DNA of 64,000 nt, from positions 4,235,260-4,299,259 of the forward strand of contig CM119267.1 of NCBI GenBank assembly GCA_051294375.1. The letters run 5' to 3'. Source of the stretch: Paraspadella gotoi. Taxonomy: Eukaryota; Chaetognatha. The notes under the pieces were generated by a model. It was not told the origin of the DNA. It saw nothing but the letters and a program-made list of their open reading frames with translations, and did no database searches. Position numbers and translations under genes: made by a program. Shown one piece after another: positions 44,301-56,769 of this stretch (position 1 is its first letter; each line of letters starts with the position of its first letter).

Positions 44301-47300
44301 TTTTGTCGAAGCACAACAACGGAAGTCTCAATCAGTGGCAACTCAACTTTGCCCATGAATCCCGTTTTTGCACCGTCCTTAGGTCTGAAATCGAACGTGG
44401 ATCAAGTGACTAGATATAATTGAACCTTAATCTTTCCTTGCTCTTCATTTCTCCCTCCCGCAGCGTCGTTCACGCTTCACGCGCCTGCGGTCATCGCTTC
44501 CGTATGAACGACGTCTCCTGTCATCCCGTCTTTCCTCTTCTTCTTTCCACCTCCCATCACAATCAACCGCAGACTCTCGACACCGTCGAGGCCGCCTCCT
44601 CCTCCTCCTCCTCCTCCTCCAGCACGACCTCCATGGAGAACTTTTGCTCGGAGTTGATCCTTTGGTCCGTCGAGTCCGTCGGTCCTCTCTCCAAGTCTGG
44701 TGGCATCGAAGAGTTGGCGCGAATCAACTCTCCCCACGTCTCGGCTTTCTCCCACGTGGCTTGGATCCCCACGCTGCTTCCGAGCCACACCCTCGGCGGC
44801 GCCTCCGACTCGCCCTCCGCGGTTTTCGTCGCTTCGGACGGAAAGCGACTCAGGATTTATCAGGCCGTCATCGACGCCAGGTTGCTTTCTTTTTTTTTGG
44901 TACTTAAGCTAATATTATTATCAACTATTATTATTATTTTCTCAGATCATTGCTTATGGAAATCAACGGCATCGAAAAAAGATCATCTTCAGAGTTGGCG
45001 CGGCTACTGGAATCCAGCGCCAACGAAGCATCGGCGGTTTTAACGTGGTCAGCATGCAGTCCACAGGTAAATATAGAAATAACTTATAAAATATGTAATG
45101 AAAAAGAAAAAAAGAAAAGTTCTCCATTACTTTCTCCCTTAGGACGACCCGGCTGCATTTTGGAGCTGGAATCCCTCGCCGACAGCGACGACGTCTGGCA
45201 GCAAACGCAGCTCCTCCACGCCTTTCAAGAGCAGACGCTGCTGGGTCGCAACGCGGGCGACGGCGGAAGCCTCGAGGCTGTCGTGGATCTTCGAGGCTCC
45301 GCCGCATTTCGGGAAAACTTTTATCTGGTCATCGTGGAGACGCGAAAGAACGGAGTCGGCGGGGGAAAGACTTCGATGTTGCACACGTGGAAGATCGAAC
45401 TCAAATCTCTCGATCATCCTGGTGAGACGAAGGAAAAAGATGACCGACTTTGGATTTTTTTAAAAACTTTTTAAACTTTATCTTTTTCCCTCAGATACGT
45501 CGACACAACGACACGCCGCGACGCCTCGTCTCCGGTGTCTCGGCGTCCATTCCACGCGCGTCTACTCGGAGCCGCTCCCGCTTCCGATGGGCGTTCACGT
45601 GGTTTGCGCTAGCGTCGCCGCCGGGCACCTTCCATCCTCGTCCCTCTATCCCGGTTGCTATGCGCCATATTTGCTCGGCACTGCGTGCTCGGACGGATCC
45701 GTGCGTTTTTGGAGTTGTCGCCCGGAGATCCAAGACAACGGGATGGATCGACCTTGTCTGGAATGGAGCGAGTGGGAGATGTTTTCCAAAGCGAAGGCCA
45801 GGTTTGGTCTTTCTTTTTGTCAAGCTCAATAATATTTATATTTTTTTGGATTCATTGAAAATTTTTCTTTGGTTTCCAGCGTCGTTGAGGTTCTCGGATT
45901 TCCGGTCGCACTTAGTTGCGCCTACTCCGGAAGATTCTGCGTCGCGTATCGAGACGGATGCTACAAGAGTCTAGAGGAAGACTCTTCGCTGCAGGTAAAA
46001 AATTGTTTTCCGGCGTCAGTTATAAGAAAAAATATTCATGAAATATTTTTAAATTAAATGTAATCTTTCAACCTCAGTACGACTCGTCTTCGACTCAAAC
46101 CACCGACGTTGTCGTCTCTGTCTTCGAGTGCGAGTCGACGGGCGGTTCCGACTGGATCCTCGAAGACTCTCTTCACTTTCGTCGAGTCCGCATTCCCAAG
46201 ATTAAGGATCTGCGTCTTAACGTGGCCGACTTCATGGCCATGAAGGAGCGGAGGAACAATACCGCCAAGTCCGTGGATCATCTTAGAAAAGGTGAGTTGG
46301 GGATGAAATAATGAGTTCGAGAAAAATTTAGTCGGGGAAAGAGAGAAGAAATCCGACGATTTCTTGACGTTTAAACTGATAGCGTGACTTAAGCTGAAAA
46401 TGATTTTGTGAACGTGACAATCCTCAGCCTTAGTTCCACGCGGTTCCACGGAACGTCTAGACTTATTGGAATCGTCTACTACATCGCGAAAGTCACCGGT
46501 GCCAGGGGTTTCACCATCACCCTCGGTGACCGATCTCACTCAGTATCAAGGTCTTTAATTTAGCATGCATATTTTAGCTACTAGACCTTTCAAAAACTTG
46601 CGAAGAAAAATAAATTTTGAATCGGTGACGGAAATAGGATGGCAGCTCACACTTATTGCATGTCTCTTTTAAATCTTGTTGTCAGTCTCGATTCTCTTCT
46701 GATTCCTAATGTAGCTTTTTTAAATTTGTTAAAAAACTTTTTCTTACTAGATCCTTTCAATTTGGGTAGATCCAGTTGTTCCAGTCTATCTGGGAATCGC
46801 AATTTCATCCTGTGATGGAAATTAAATTTTTTTCACCTAATCACTTCACCCCATTCCAGATTTTCCCAGCCTCAGTAGCCTCCACAAGCTTCGCGCGGAT
46901 CAAGAGGGAGAGGCCAACGCGGCTGCGGACGCGATGACGCTAGCAAAGGCCGTTCAGGCCACGATTCGCCCCAAGCAGCTCGTCCACGTCGATTGGGCCG
47001 CAGTCGAAGACGGCAGCTACGTTCTGACGGTCGGCGTCGGCGCCAGAGTTATCACCTACGCTCCTGTCGCCGCGGGTATGGAAAAAAAATAAAAACGCAA
47101 AACAAAACAAAAACAAACTTAAGTTTTGTTTACGATAGATATGGCGACATCTACTGGAGCGAGCGAAGATCGAGTCCTTAACCCTGCCGACTTTTCTCGC
47201 CCGAGCCTCCAAAGGACGAAGACCCTGGCGGTCGAGCCCTCGCTCGGCGTCGGCGGTCTTCCTCCCGGCGGCCCAGCCATCAAATGGGTCAGACTCAGGG

Positions 47301-50300
47301 CGGTGCAGCTCTCTACAGCCGACGCTCTGCCCCCGCTGCCAGTTAAAATGTCTTGGGTTCGTAACGGACTGCTCGTGTTAGGTGAGAGAAGAAATAAATA
47401 GGTGATAACTATTTTATTACTAAAACCCATTCGGTTATATCTTCAGGAATGGACAATGAGATGCAAGTTTACTCCCAATGGAAGTCGGCGCGAAATCTCA
47501 TCCATCGCTCCGCCTCGTGCTACCCTTCTCTGAAAACTTTAATCGGCGGACTCGCCGTCAACGACGACGACAACGACGACGGGACACCGCATTTGGACGA
47601 CGCCGCCGCCTTGTCGCGACTCACGCCGCAGCTGGCCAGCGGTGCCGTGTTGAAGCCCAGCGCCTCGTTGCTTAAACTCAGTCCTTCCATCAGGTAAAGT
47701 GTTTTGATTTTTTGTTTTCAAGTAACAAAATCAACAGTAATCAACTGTTTTTCTCCCTTTAGTTCCAGCATTCAGCGGACATCGTCCCATTCACTTTTCG
47801 GCGACTTTTTCAAGAAACGGTCGGACAGTCGACCCCGAGACGTGGACTCCGTCGACAGCGGCGGCGACGGGGAAAGGGATTCCGGCAACGATCTCCGAGC
47901 TCCTTACATCCAAGAGTGTGGGCTTTTCGAAGCCGCTAAGATGGCCAGTCACGTCTTGCCCCAGGTTTTGTTTCCTTTCATAAGTGTACAAAGTGATCGA
48001 AATTTACTTTTTGACCGACAATTTTTACAGTATCACCCCAAACAACTACTCGAACTCATGAACTCGGGGAAAGTGAATCGGGTGAAGGCGATACTCGCGC
48101 ATCTTGTCCGCTGCATCTGCGTCGCGCCCAAACGACTTCCCAAGTCCAAGTCGAGATTGTTCGCAGGTTCGGTCGTCAATTTTCTCTCGAGATGATTAAT
48201 TAACGCTGATCTTCTATTTCCAACTTTTGTTTCTCTTTATATCGTTTCGATTATCAAAATTCTTCCTCGCGTGTCGAATAAAAACGCGAAAATAATGTTC
48301 GTTCGTGTTTCTCCCTTCGGTTTATTGGTTAATCGCCGACAGATTTTATGCGCTCTCAGAATTTGCTTATAATGCCAGGAGGCACGAATTTGGAATATAA
48401 AACGTGTGGAGCGTTTTGACCTTGACTAAAATCGTCTTGCAAAATGTCGACCAATCATCCATTTTATCCCCCCTCTCAGCTGGTCAGCGGCGCTCCATGG
48501 CTGACCTTCAGGCGTCGTCGTCCTCGGAGACGCACACGCCTTCGAGCGGCGCCTGCGTAGAGATCGACGCCATTCCTCCTTTGCCGCTCTTCGCGCTGCT
48601 GGCGGCCGACGACGGCAAAACCGCCACCGTCGGCGTTCAGTCCAAAGTCGGCTCCGTCAGAAAATCTAGTGAGAATTGACTGAAATGAAACAAAAGTTTC
48701 CCTGCTACATAAACCTTTAACCTTTAATGTTTTTTAAATATTGAATTTAACCAGTGGTGGCGAATTCCGACAGCGGCTACGCTTCCTCTTCCTCTTCAAA
48801 CCCGACGAATCAAGACTACAGCCTCCTCTTCAGCTCCGACTTTAAAGACGAGGTCGAGGAGGAGTTTAACGTCGGCGTCGACGACGACGACGAAGAGAAG
48901 GACGACGACGAGGGTGAGTCTTGACTCGGTGTTCTCTTTCCCTTCCTTACTTAATGCTCTTCTTTCTTTCCTTCCCCAGACGTGACCGCTTCCGACGTTC
49001 CAATGTGGGTCTTCGGACCGCGCCACGTGAACCTGTTGACGACGCGTTTGTCGCGGGTTCAACTCCCGGGCTTGACGTCGCTCGATCAAATGTACCTCCT
49101 GGCGCTGGCCGATGTAGTGGCGAGCATCCGGCAGGAAGGGGAGGCGCCATCGGGCAAGGCGCCATCAGGCAAGGCCTCCTCAGACGCCGTCGATGCCATC
49201 AAAGACTGCGGGCTTCGTTTCCTCGCTGCCATGCGGCACCACGCCTACTTGCTGCGGACATTGCCCATGAGTCAACGGGCGCCGCTCAAGCAGAAAGGCC
49301 TCTCCTCCGCCAACATCGCTTGGGCCTTCCACTCGGAAGCCGAGGAGGAGTTGCTGAGTCTGGTGCCGTGCATGCAGAAGGACACGCCCACTTGGTCCGA
49401 ACTGAGAGAGTTCAAGATCGCCTGGTGGGTGAGGAACAACAACTCTCTTCGTCGCTGCCTCGAAAAAGTGGCCAAGGCCGCCTATCAGAAGCGCAAAGAT
49501 CCGCTCGACGCCGCCATTTTTTATTTGGCCATGAAGAAGAAGAACGTCCTCTGGGGTCTTTTCCGCTCCGGACACGACGAAAAGATGACGGCCTTCTTCC
49601 GTAACAACTTTACCGAGGATCGTTGGCGAAAGGCGGCGCTCAAAAACGCCTTTACCCTGATGAGCAAACAGCGTTTCGAGCACGCCGCGGCGTTCTTCTT
49701 GCTCGCCGGAGCCCTGAAGGACGCCGTGGAGGTGTGCCTCCACAAGCTTCAGGACCTCGACTTAGCGATGGTTCTGGCGAGACTGTACGAGGACGACCTG
49801 AGCGGCGGCGGCGGAAGCGGCGGCAGCGGCGGTGTCACGACGCAAGAGCGTCGTCTGCTCTATGAAGAGATCCTCGGTTGCGACGCCAACGGCGCCAATT
49901 ACTCTGCGCGAAAGGCGTCTACTGACCCGTTCAAGCGCAGCATGGCTTATTGGTTGGTCAAGGATTATTCCTCAGCGCTCACTACTCTGCTGGAGATGGA
50001 CGTTGGTAGGCCAAGGATCGCCAAAAACCATTCCACCGACGGATCTGACATGGACGCTTACTTTAGGTTTTCATTTGTGAAATATTTTCAAGCCTTTCCC
50101 CCGTCTTATTATTATTATTTTTTGTGTTTCAGAAATCCTTCCGTTTTCTATTTCTACAACTATTTGAGAACGCATCCTTTGATTCTGAAGCAACAGCAAG
50201 TCTTGACGGCGGCCGCCGCCTCTGCTACGGCAGAATCTCTTAAACAGAGTTCGGCCTCGGCACCTTCGTCGCGTCAGGGTGAAGTAAAAAGACTGAGCTA

Positions 50301-53300
50301 TTATATTATATTATTACTAGACCTTATTGCGTTGCCTTTTTGTTTAGCGATGTTTTACGAAGATGAAAAATTCATTGGTGGCGCCAACCTTTTGTTTCTC
50401 TTCACATCTTCGATGATCTTTTGTTTTCCCCTTGACAGTTCAGCGACGTTTCCGCCATCGAACGCCGCCTTTACTTCCTCACGGCTCACGTTCACTTCAC
50501 CAACGGATGTCCATCTTTGGCCTTGGAGGTGAACCGCCGGTTGAATAAGGACCTTTTTTTTTAGATTTTAAACTAAAATCGACCCTTTTTCCCCCAACTT
50601 TCAGGTTTTGTCCAAACTCCCGAACTTCGTAGAATTCGACTCGCGATCCTCCTCGGCTGTCGACTCGGACGTCGGCAGCCCTCGAGCGCCCCGTCGAAGT
50701 CCGCCGTCGACGGCCAACGACGTCGATTGGTCGGCGCCATCGAAAGGCGACGGCGCCGGAAATGGTTTTGACGATTTCGATTGGTCGGCGCCGGTGACGA
50801 GGGACGAACCCAAGCTCGATCTCAATTGGAGCGAGGACGAAGAGGAGGAGGAGGAGGAAGAGGGAGGAGGAAAAGAAAAGGAAAGCTTGGATCGAAAAGA
50901 TTCCTCCGCAGTCAACAATCATTCCTCGCCCAACAATCGGGACGAAAACAAGTTAGTCTAGAAACTAGAAATAAATATTACAATTACTAATTACAGTCTT
51001 GTATTTTTTTCACTCTTCACATCGTAATTAAATCTTTCAGAAAATCCGGGCAATTGGACATCATGGCGCAACAACTCAAATTCATCGCTTGTCTTAAAAT
51101 TCTCATGGAAGAGTTATCGACGCTGGCGACCGGATTTGAGGCCGACGGCGGGCAGCTCAGGTCAGTTTTTCAATTTGCAATTAATTCCCTTTCTCAATAG
51201 ATTATGATTCATCGATTTTTCTCGCAGATATTACTTGTACATTTGGTTGGACAAAGAGGTGGAGGCGCTGAAAAATTTGTGCGGATATCATTCATCCGAA
51301 GATGATGAAGCATCGAGACGAGAGTCGCAGTCAGACGACCAACTCGAAATGAGGTGCGCGCGCGCGTTTGTTCCTCTGTCTAATAGCGTCATTTGTTTAT
51401 AAATCTTAAAACCTTTTCATATTTTTCTCATTTCCCAGCTCTTCTCCTCCCGACGCCTCTCGATTGCACGACCTCTTGTTCGCCGACAAGTTGGATCTGG
51501 AGGCCAAGATCCGTCGGTTGTCCCGCCGAAAACGCTGGTTGACCTCCCACGCGCCTTTCCTTCGCACCCTGCTCTCGTATTGCGCCCTGCACGGCGCAGA
51601 CGGCGGGGGCCTCGCCTCAGTCCGGATGGAGCTGATCCTGCTGCTTCAGGAGCTTCAGCAGGAGAAGCCCGCATCGAAGCTGCTCAGCTCGCCGCTTCCG
51701 TTTCCGACGACGCTGCCCCTGCTGAGTGCGTCGGTGGCGCCGTCGAAGACCGTCCACGGCAACGGTGAGTGTTGGTTGGTTCGTTGTTCGTTTTTTTGAG
51801 TGATGCGACAATTTAAAAGAAGATAACACATTGAAAGAGGCAATGAAAAATATTTTTGTTCACGTTTAGACTAATAGTGTTAGAGGAGGATTCCTCTTCA
51901 CAATTCCGTCTCCATCAATAGTCTTTTTCTTTCTTCTCAGATCCACTCCGCTATCTCGAGAATTTGACAAAGGACATACTCCACTCTGTCAATGAGATAT
52001 CTCTCCCGCCGGGACCCTCGAGATATTCGGGTGAGGGCACGGTTTTTTTAGCCAGTTTTGCAAAAATGTCTTTTCTAAAATAATATTTTTAAGTATTTAA
52101 ACTCCATTCGCCCATATTAAGATTCTTCGGCGGAATCGGACGACGCCCACTTCCGTCGACTCGTCGTCCTCCGTAATCTCGGCTGCGCCCTTTCCGCCTG
52201 CATCTATCAAAGTCTTTGTGACGCCGACTCGTTTTCCTCTCACGTCGTCGACGACTCGAGTTCGTTTCCGTTTTTTATTTTCGTTCTCGTTGCTTTTATT
52301 TTTCGTTGGGTCTCGAGGGCTCGCGAAACCAATTCTAAAAGTCAATTCTCGGTTGGTCGGTCGGTCCGTTCGTCAGTTTTTTCAAGTTTTTCAAATATTT
52401 GAATACTTGGTAGTAAAGTTATTTACCATGAGATGCATTATGTGCGTTTGTCTAATACTTGTGCAGTTACGGGATCATTTTGAAATACGTGCATTGAAAA
52501 TAATTGAACTTGCCAGCTTATTTTATTATCTACGAAACTCCCCTTCTCTTCCCCCCCCCTCAGACGTGGGCATGGAAGGCTTCACATCGACTGCGCTCGT
52601 TTTCAAGGACAGTTACTTGATGGCACGGTCGAGAACGACGAGCTCTTCCGAAACCGAGACGCGCGCCGCCGGAAAGCAGCGACGACAGCCGCAACAGCCT
52701 CCGCAGCAGACGGAGAAGCCGCAGCATCAAGCGCTGGTGACTTCGTCTCCCTCAAAATGGCCGGGCGTCCACTCCTTGCGAATGCTACTGACGCAGGTGA
52801 GTAAAAGAGATTGAGCAAAAAAATAAAAAACAAACAACAATAAAAAATTACAACACTTTAACACGGTAATATTAATACTCCAATATCTTTTTTTTCCAAG
52901 GACGACTCGCCATCGCGGCCTCTGCACGTGCTGCTGTGCGAAGCGGCCGTCGCCGTTTATCTCAGTCTCTTGGTCCACTCGCTGTCAACTTACGATCCGG
53001 GCATCCTCTTCCGCCTCGTTTCCCAGCCTCTGACCACTGGTGAGAAACTTGTCCGCGTCTGTTTGATTAGAGAAGAGCAACAGGATTAGCTTATGTATCG
53101 TTGTTAATTTTTCCACTAGGCAACATCTTCAGCGTTCTCTTTGGCGGCGGAAATCGACGCCAACTCTCCGTCCCACCCGTTCCCTCCCGACCGCCTCCTC
53201 GTCCCGACTCTAAGACTCCCCCCCCAAGACCGCCAGCCACTCGCCCCTCTCCGCCCATTCCAGCTCCTTCGCGCCCCCCACCTCCTCCTTCGTCGTCGTC

Positions 53301-56300
53301 GCCCCTGCCCCAACGGCCCGCCCGTGGCCCAACGGTGATTCGCGATCACAACCAGGCCAGGGCAGACTTCGTCCAACGCGTCGTCGGACCGAAGACGTCC
53401 TCGTCGAACCCGTCGCCGATCTCGAGACAGAACAGCGCCGTCGAAGACGGAGAAGCGAGACCGGTGGGGGGAAAGACGGGGGGGTGCAATGTGAACAAAA
53501 AAAAACTATCGTGATAAGTTAATTTACATTTTACTTTAATTTCGTTAGGCGGACGTCAAACCCGCTTTTCAAGAGACGTTCGTTCCGCCGGAAATGTCGC
53601 TAATCAACTATTTTCTGTCTAAACCGACGACGGGAATAGGAAAGTTGGTCGAGTACGACTCCGACGACGACCAGGACGACGAATACGACGACGACGACGA
53701 ACTCAACGAAGTCGGGGCCAAGGAGCATCTGGATCCTCAATCGTACAGTTGGTGCCTTCTCAGGTGCGCCACCGAGTGGGAGAAAAAGTATTATTTACTT
53801 ATTATTCTTGTCTTTTTTTCCCCCTCAGATACGTGATAGTGCGATACGTACTTCGCCACCTTCGCCTTTTCCTGCCCTCGGCGGGTTTGGAATTGTCCGA
53901 GTTGGCGGTGTCGTCGCCTCTTCTTCACGGGGCTACGTCGACTCTCGAAGGATGGGCGTCGGTGCTGCTCGGGCGTCTCGAGGCCTTCCCGACTCCGCCG
54001 CCCGAATACATTCCCCAGTGCTACGTGGAAACAAGCGTCCAGGTTCGGACCGGTTTGGTGGAATAACTTTTTCTATTTTTTAATTGATTATCCGCTCATC
54101 TGACCGAGATTTTGCAGGGCCCTTCAATCCTCAAGTACAAAGCTATGTTGGAACCCAACAACACCCCGTTTCCCTCGACGGACAAGGGAGCGGGTCCCTG
54201 CCGCAGGCTCTGGCACTTCCTCATCACTCAAACGGAGAACCAAGACATTTTCATCAGGTTTTTTTTTTTGAGTGTGGGCTTCATATCCGCCAGCGAGTTC
54301 TTTTCTGTTCAGGTGGTTCGGGCATTAATTGTTTTCAAATTACAAAAATTCTCAGGTATATTTTCAAGAAAAAACCTGGCAGCGTCCTCCAAATGCCAGA
54401 CAGGTTAGACGGACACCTCATCAGGGAAGATCTGGGCGACCTTTTGACAGCCATCCCTATTAACGGTTTCGCCGAGGGCGACTCCGCCAAGGATGAGCGA
54501 TCCCGATCCTGTTCCGAGGCGAAAACGCTACACAAAGAGCAGGTGGGATGTTAGAAAATAGCATTAGGAAACCTATGCGACTTTATGAGCGTGACCTCAC
54601 CGGAACGCATTATGTCTAAAATAATCTCTAAAATACTACTATAAAACTTTTACAAAAACCGAATCAAAAGATATATGAGAAATATTTTAATCTGCTACAA
54701 TATGTAAATTAATCACAGCATTTTCGAAAAATGAACGACAACATTTTTTTCCTTCAATCGCAGGACCTGATCCCGGCGTTCTGCTTGAATCGCGGCAAGA
54801 CAGCGACTCTGGCTCTGGCGACGGAGGAATACATCCAGGAATTGGACGTGACGCGAATCCTTCGCCCCGAGGCGGAACTCGTCGTCGTGGACATCGAGGG
54901 CAACGTGGTCGACCTCGACGACGACGCCGGCGCCGACGCCGCCGATCATTTTCTCGGTCACTTTTCCCTCTCGGCTTTGCAAGGTCAGAGAGGCGAAAGA
55001 AAAATGGATTTTAAAACCGAAAGATTAACATTTATTGCGAGAAAATTCGAAAGGAATGACAAAATCCTTTAAAAAAATAGACAAAACAGAGAAAAAACAG
55101 GAAGTGTTCAGTTATACAGAGAGATTCTATATGAGTTTGGGTGTTTCGTTGTTAATAAAACTAATGGTTTATTTCCTGGTTCCGTTCCCTTCGTAAGGAG
55201 CCACGGGGATTCACCTGACGTCGTCTTCCCAATCCTCCAACGTGATCCTGAAGCGAGGCGTCGACGGAGTGCGTCGAATGACGTCGCACCCCCACCTTCC
55301 TTACTACCTCTCTGGCGGCGCCGACGGGGCCGTTCACGTGTGGGAGTGGGGCCACCACCGGGCCATTGCCACGCCCAGGCCGGCTGGCGCCTTTCCCAAG
55401 GTCACGCGGCTTCGATTCAACGCTCAAGGTCTGTCGGTCAAAACCGCCCTTGTCTTTTTTTTTTTGTTGTTTTTTTTGAGAGTAAACTAAAATTCACCAA
55501 ATCTTTCTTTTCGGTTCCTGTCAATCTAAATATACAATATATATATTTATGCACAGAGGATGGTAAGCGTAGTTTAGAATTTTTCCTTTTTATCCCGGGG
55601 TATTGTAGCTTAAAATATTTCTCATTTACTTTATTATTAACTACTTTCTTCGTAGGTTGTAGATTTTACTCGGGCTCAGTTAGATGGTTTTCGCTTATTT
55701 CATTTGTTTTGAGTCAAGTTAGCAAAATGTTACTATTTACATTTAATATTGCGTTTTGCTTCGTATATTCAGAACGTCCGCAGTAGACGGGTACATTAAG
55801 TGGGTCAAATTTTTTTTTTTTTTTATATCAAAAACATGAAGATTTCCTCAAGAAAAAAAATTGGCCTTCAGGTAACAAGTTTGGTGTTTGCGACGGAGAA
55901 GGCGGACTCTGCCTATTCCACATCGGCGTCGGAGCCAACGGGATGAAACCCTTCTACAGCGTCTCCTGTCACTCGAAAGCCGCCAGTGAGTCCCTCGGTC
56001 CGTCGGTTTTTAAGAAATATATCATCGGTCGATCATTGTCATTGTCCCGTTGAAGGCGACTTCGCGTTCGTCGGGGCATCTTCGCTCTTGGCTTCTTCCG
56101 GCCATTCCTCCGACGGCCACAATGTAGCCGTCTGGGATTCGCTAATGCCCCAACGATCGGCCAGGATCCAGGCATTTTCGGTCCACGAGGGCGGCAGCCC
56201 GTGCCTCCTTTACTCACCCAAGCACCAAGTTCTAGTCTCCGGTAAGGCGGTCGTCGATGATCGTTAACAAGTTGCTTCGCCTACGAGGTAGCGATGGAGA

Positions 56301-56769
56301 TTTTATTTTTTCCCTCGCGACGCAGGCGGTCAAAAAGGCGACGTTTCCATTATCGATCTCCGCGCGAACCAACTCCGCCACACGTTCCACGCCCACGATA
56401 CGGCCGTCAAATGCCTGGCGCTGGATCCCACGCAAGAGTCATTCGCCACCGGGGCAGCCGACGGTGACATCAAAATCTGGGGCCTCGGCGTCCACGGATC
56501 CCTCCATTCTTTCCCCGCGCAACACGTGCAAACCTCGTCCTTCTTCCGTCAGGGGGGAGCCGGAGTGTCGCAACTTCTCATCGCGCCCTCGGGATCTTCC
56601 CTTCACAGGTTCTCGCTTCAAGGGTTGTGGATCACAGTGGCACCTTGATGGCCTAATTATCGTCCGAGACGAGTCTTCCTGGATCTCTCATCTTTGTCTT
56701 TTTTCTCGCAGTGATCTCATTTCGAGCGGCGCCGATGGGAGCGTGAGAGTCCGACACCTGTACTACTGA
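38330..56769 (+). CDS. DMXL2: DMXL / rabconnectin-3 alpha, WD-repeat regulator of V-ATPase
   Basis: 53 exons in 18.4 kb sum to 11,199 nt, 3,732 aa (vertebrate DMXL1/2 about 3,030). Blocks of the family occur in order: MNRHQVLTGAVN; DCLVKVWY-type WD repeats; YVAHPRAVTGFQWRRTSKYMP; WLVDFLDEYIPG; LPLPMGVHVVCASVAAGHL; WAFHSEAEEELLSLVP; DRWRKAALKNAF; GADGGGLASVRMEL; and C-terminal WD repeats (about 3370-3732). The protein is RAVE/rabconnectin-3, assembling V-ATPase on endosomes and synaptic vesicles. Exons 4-6, 12 and 43 are extra low-complexity stretches. Exon starts: 38330, 38429, 38786, 39273, 39561, 40239, 40387, 40649, 40903, 41714, 42091, 42578, 43020, 43432, 43867, 44037, 44262, 44464, 44993, 45143, 45495, 45880, 46078, 46428, 46860, 47139, 47447, 47763, 48031, 48480, 48755, 48983, 50133, 50439, 50605, 51041, 51228, 51439, 51941, 52122, 52564, 52901, 53120, 53549, 53829, 54118, 54356, 54764, 55198, 55872, 56056, 56326, 56712. 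All phases close to the final TGA. Exons 4-6 are the least certain. Confidence 0.93.
41205..41735 (+). repeat. minisatellite in DMXL intron 9 resembling the exon 10 acceptor
   Basis: Units such as CCCATCAAATCCACTTTC and TTAATCAAATCCACTTTC, spaced by AATCTTTTTA or AATCTTAT, are repeated about 17 times. The last unit reads CCCGTCAAAG/CCACTTTCACC, which is the inferred 3' splice site of exon 10 (exon starts at 41714). Confidence 0.85.

Noticed and set aside
44946-44992. DMXL exon 19 starting at the acceptor CTCAG at 44945
   Set aside because: That start gives a frame that does not join the conserved RPGCILELE block of exon 20. The acceptor at 44992 gives FNVVSMQST in the right frame.
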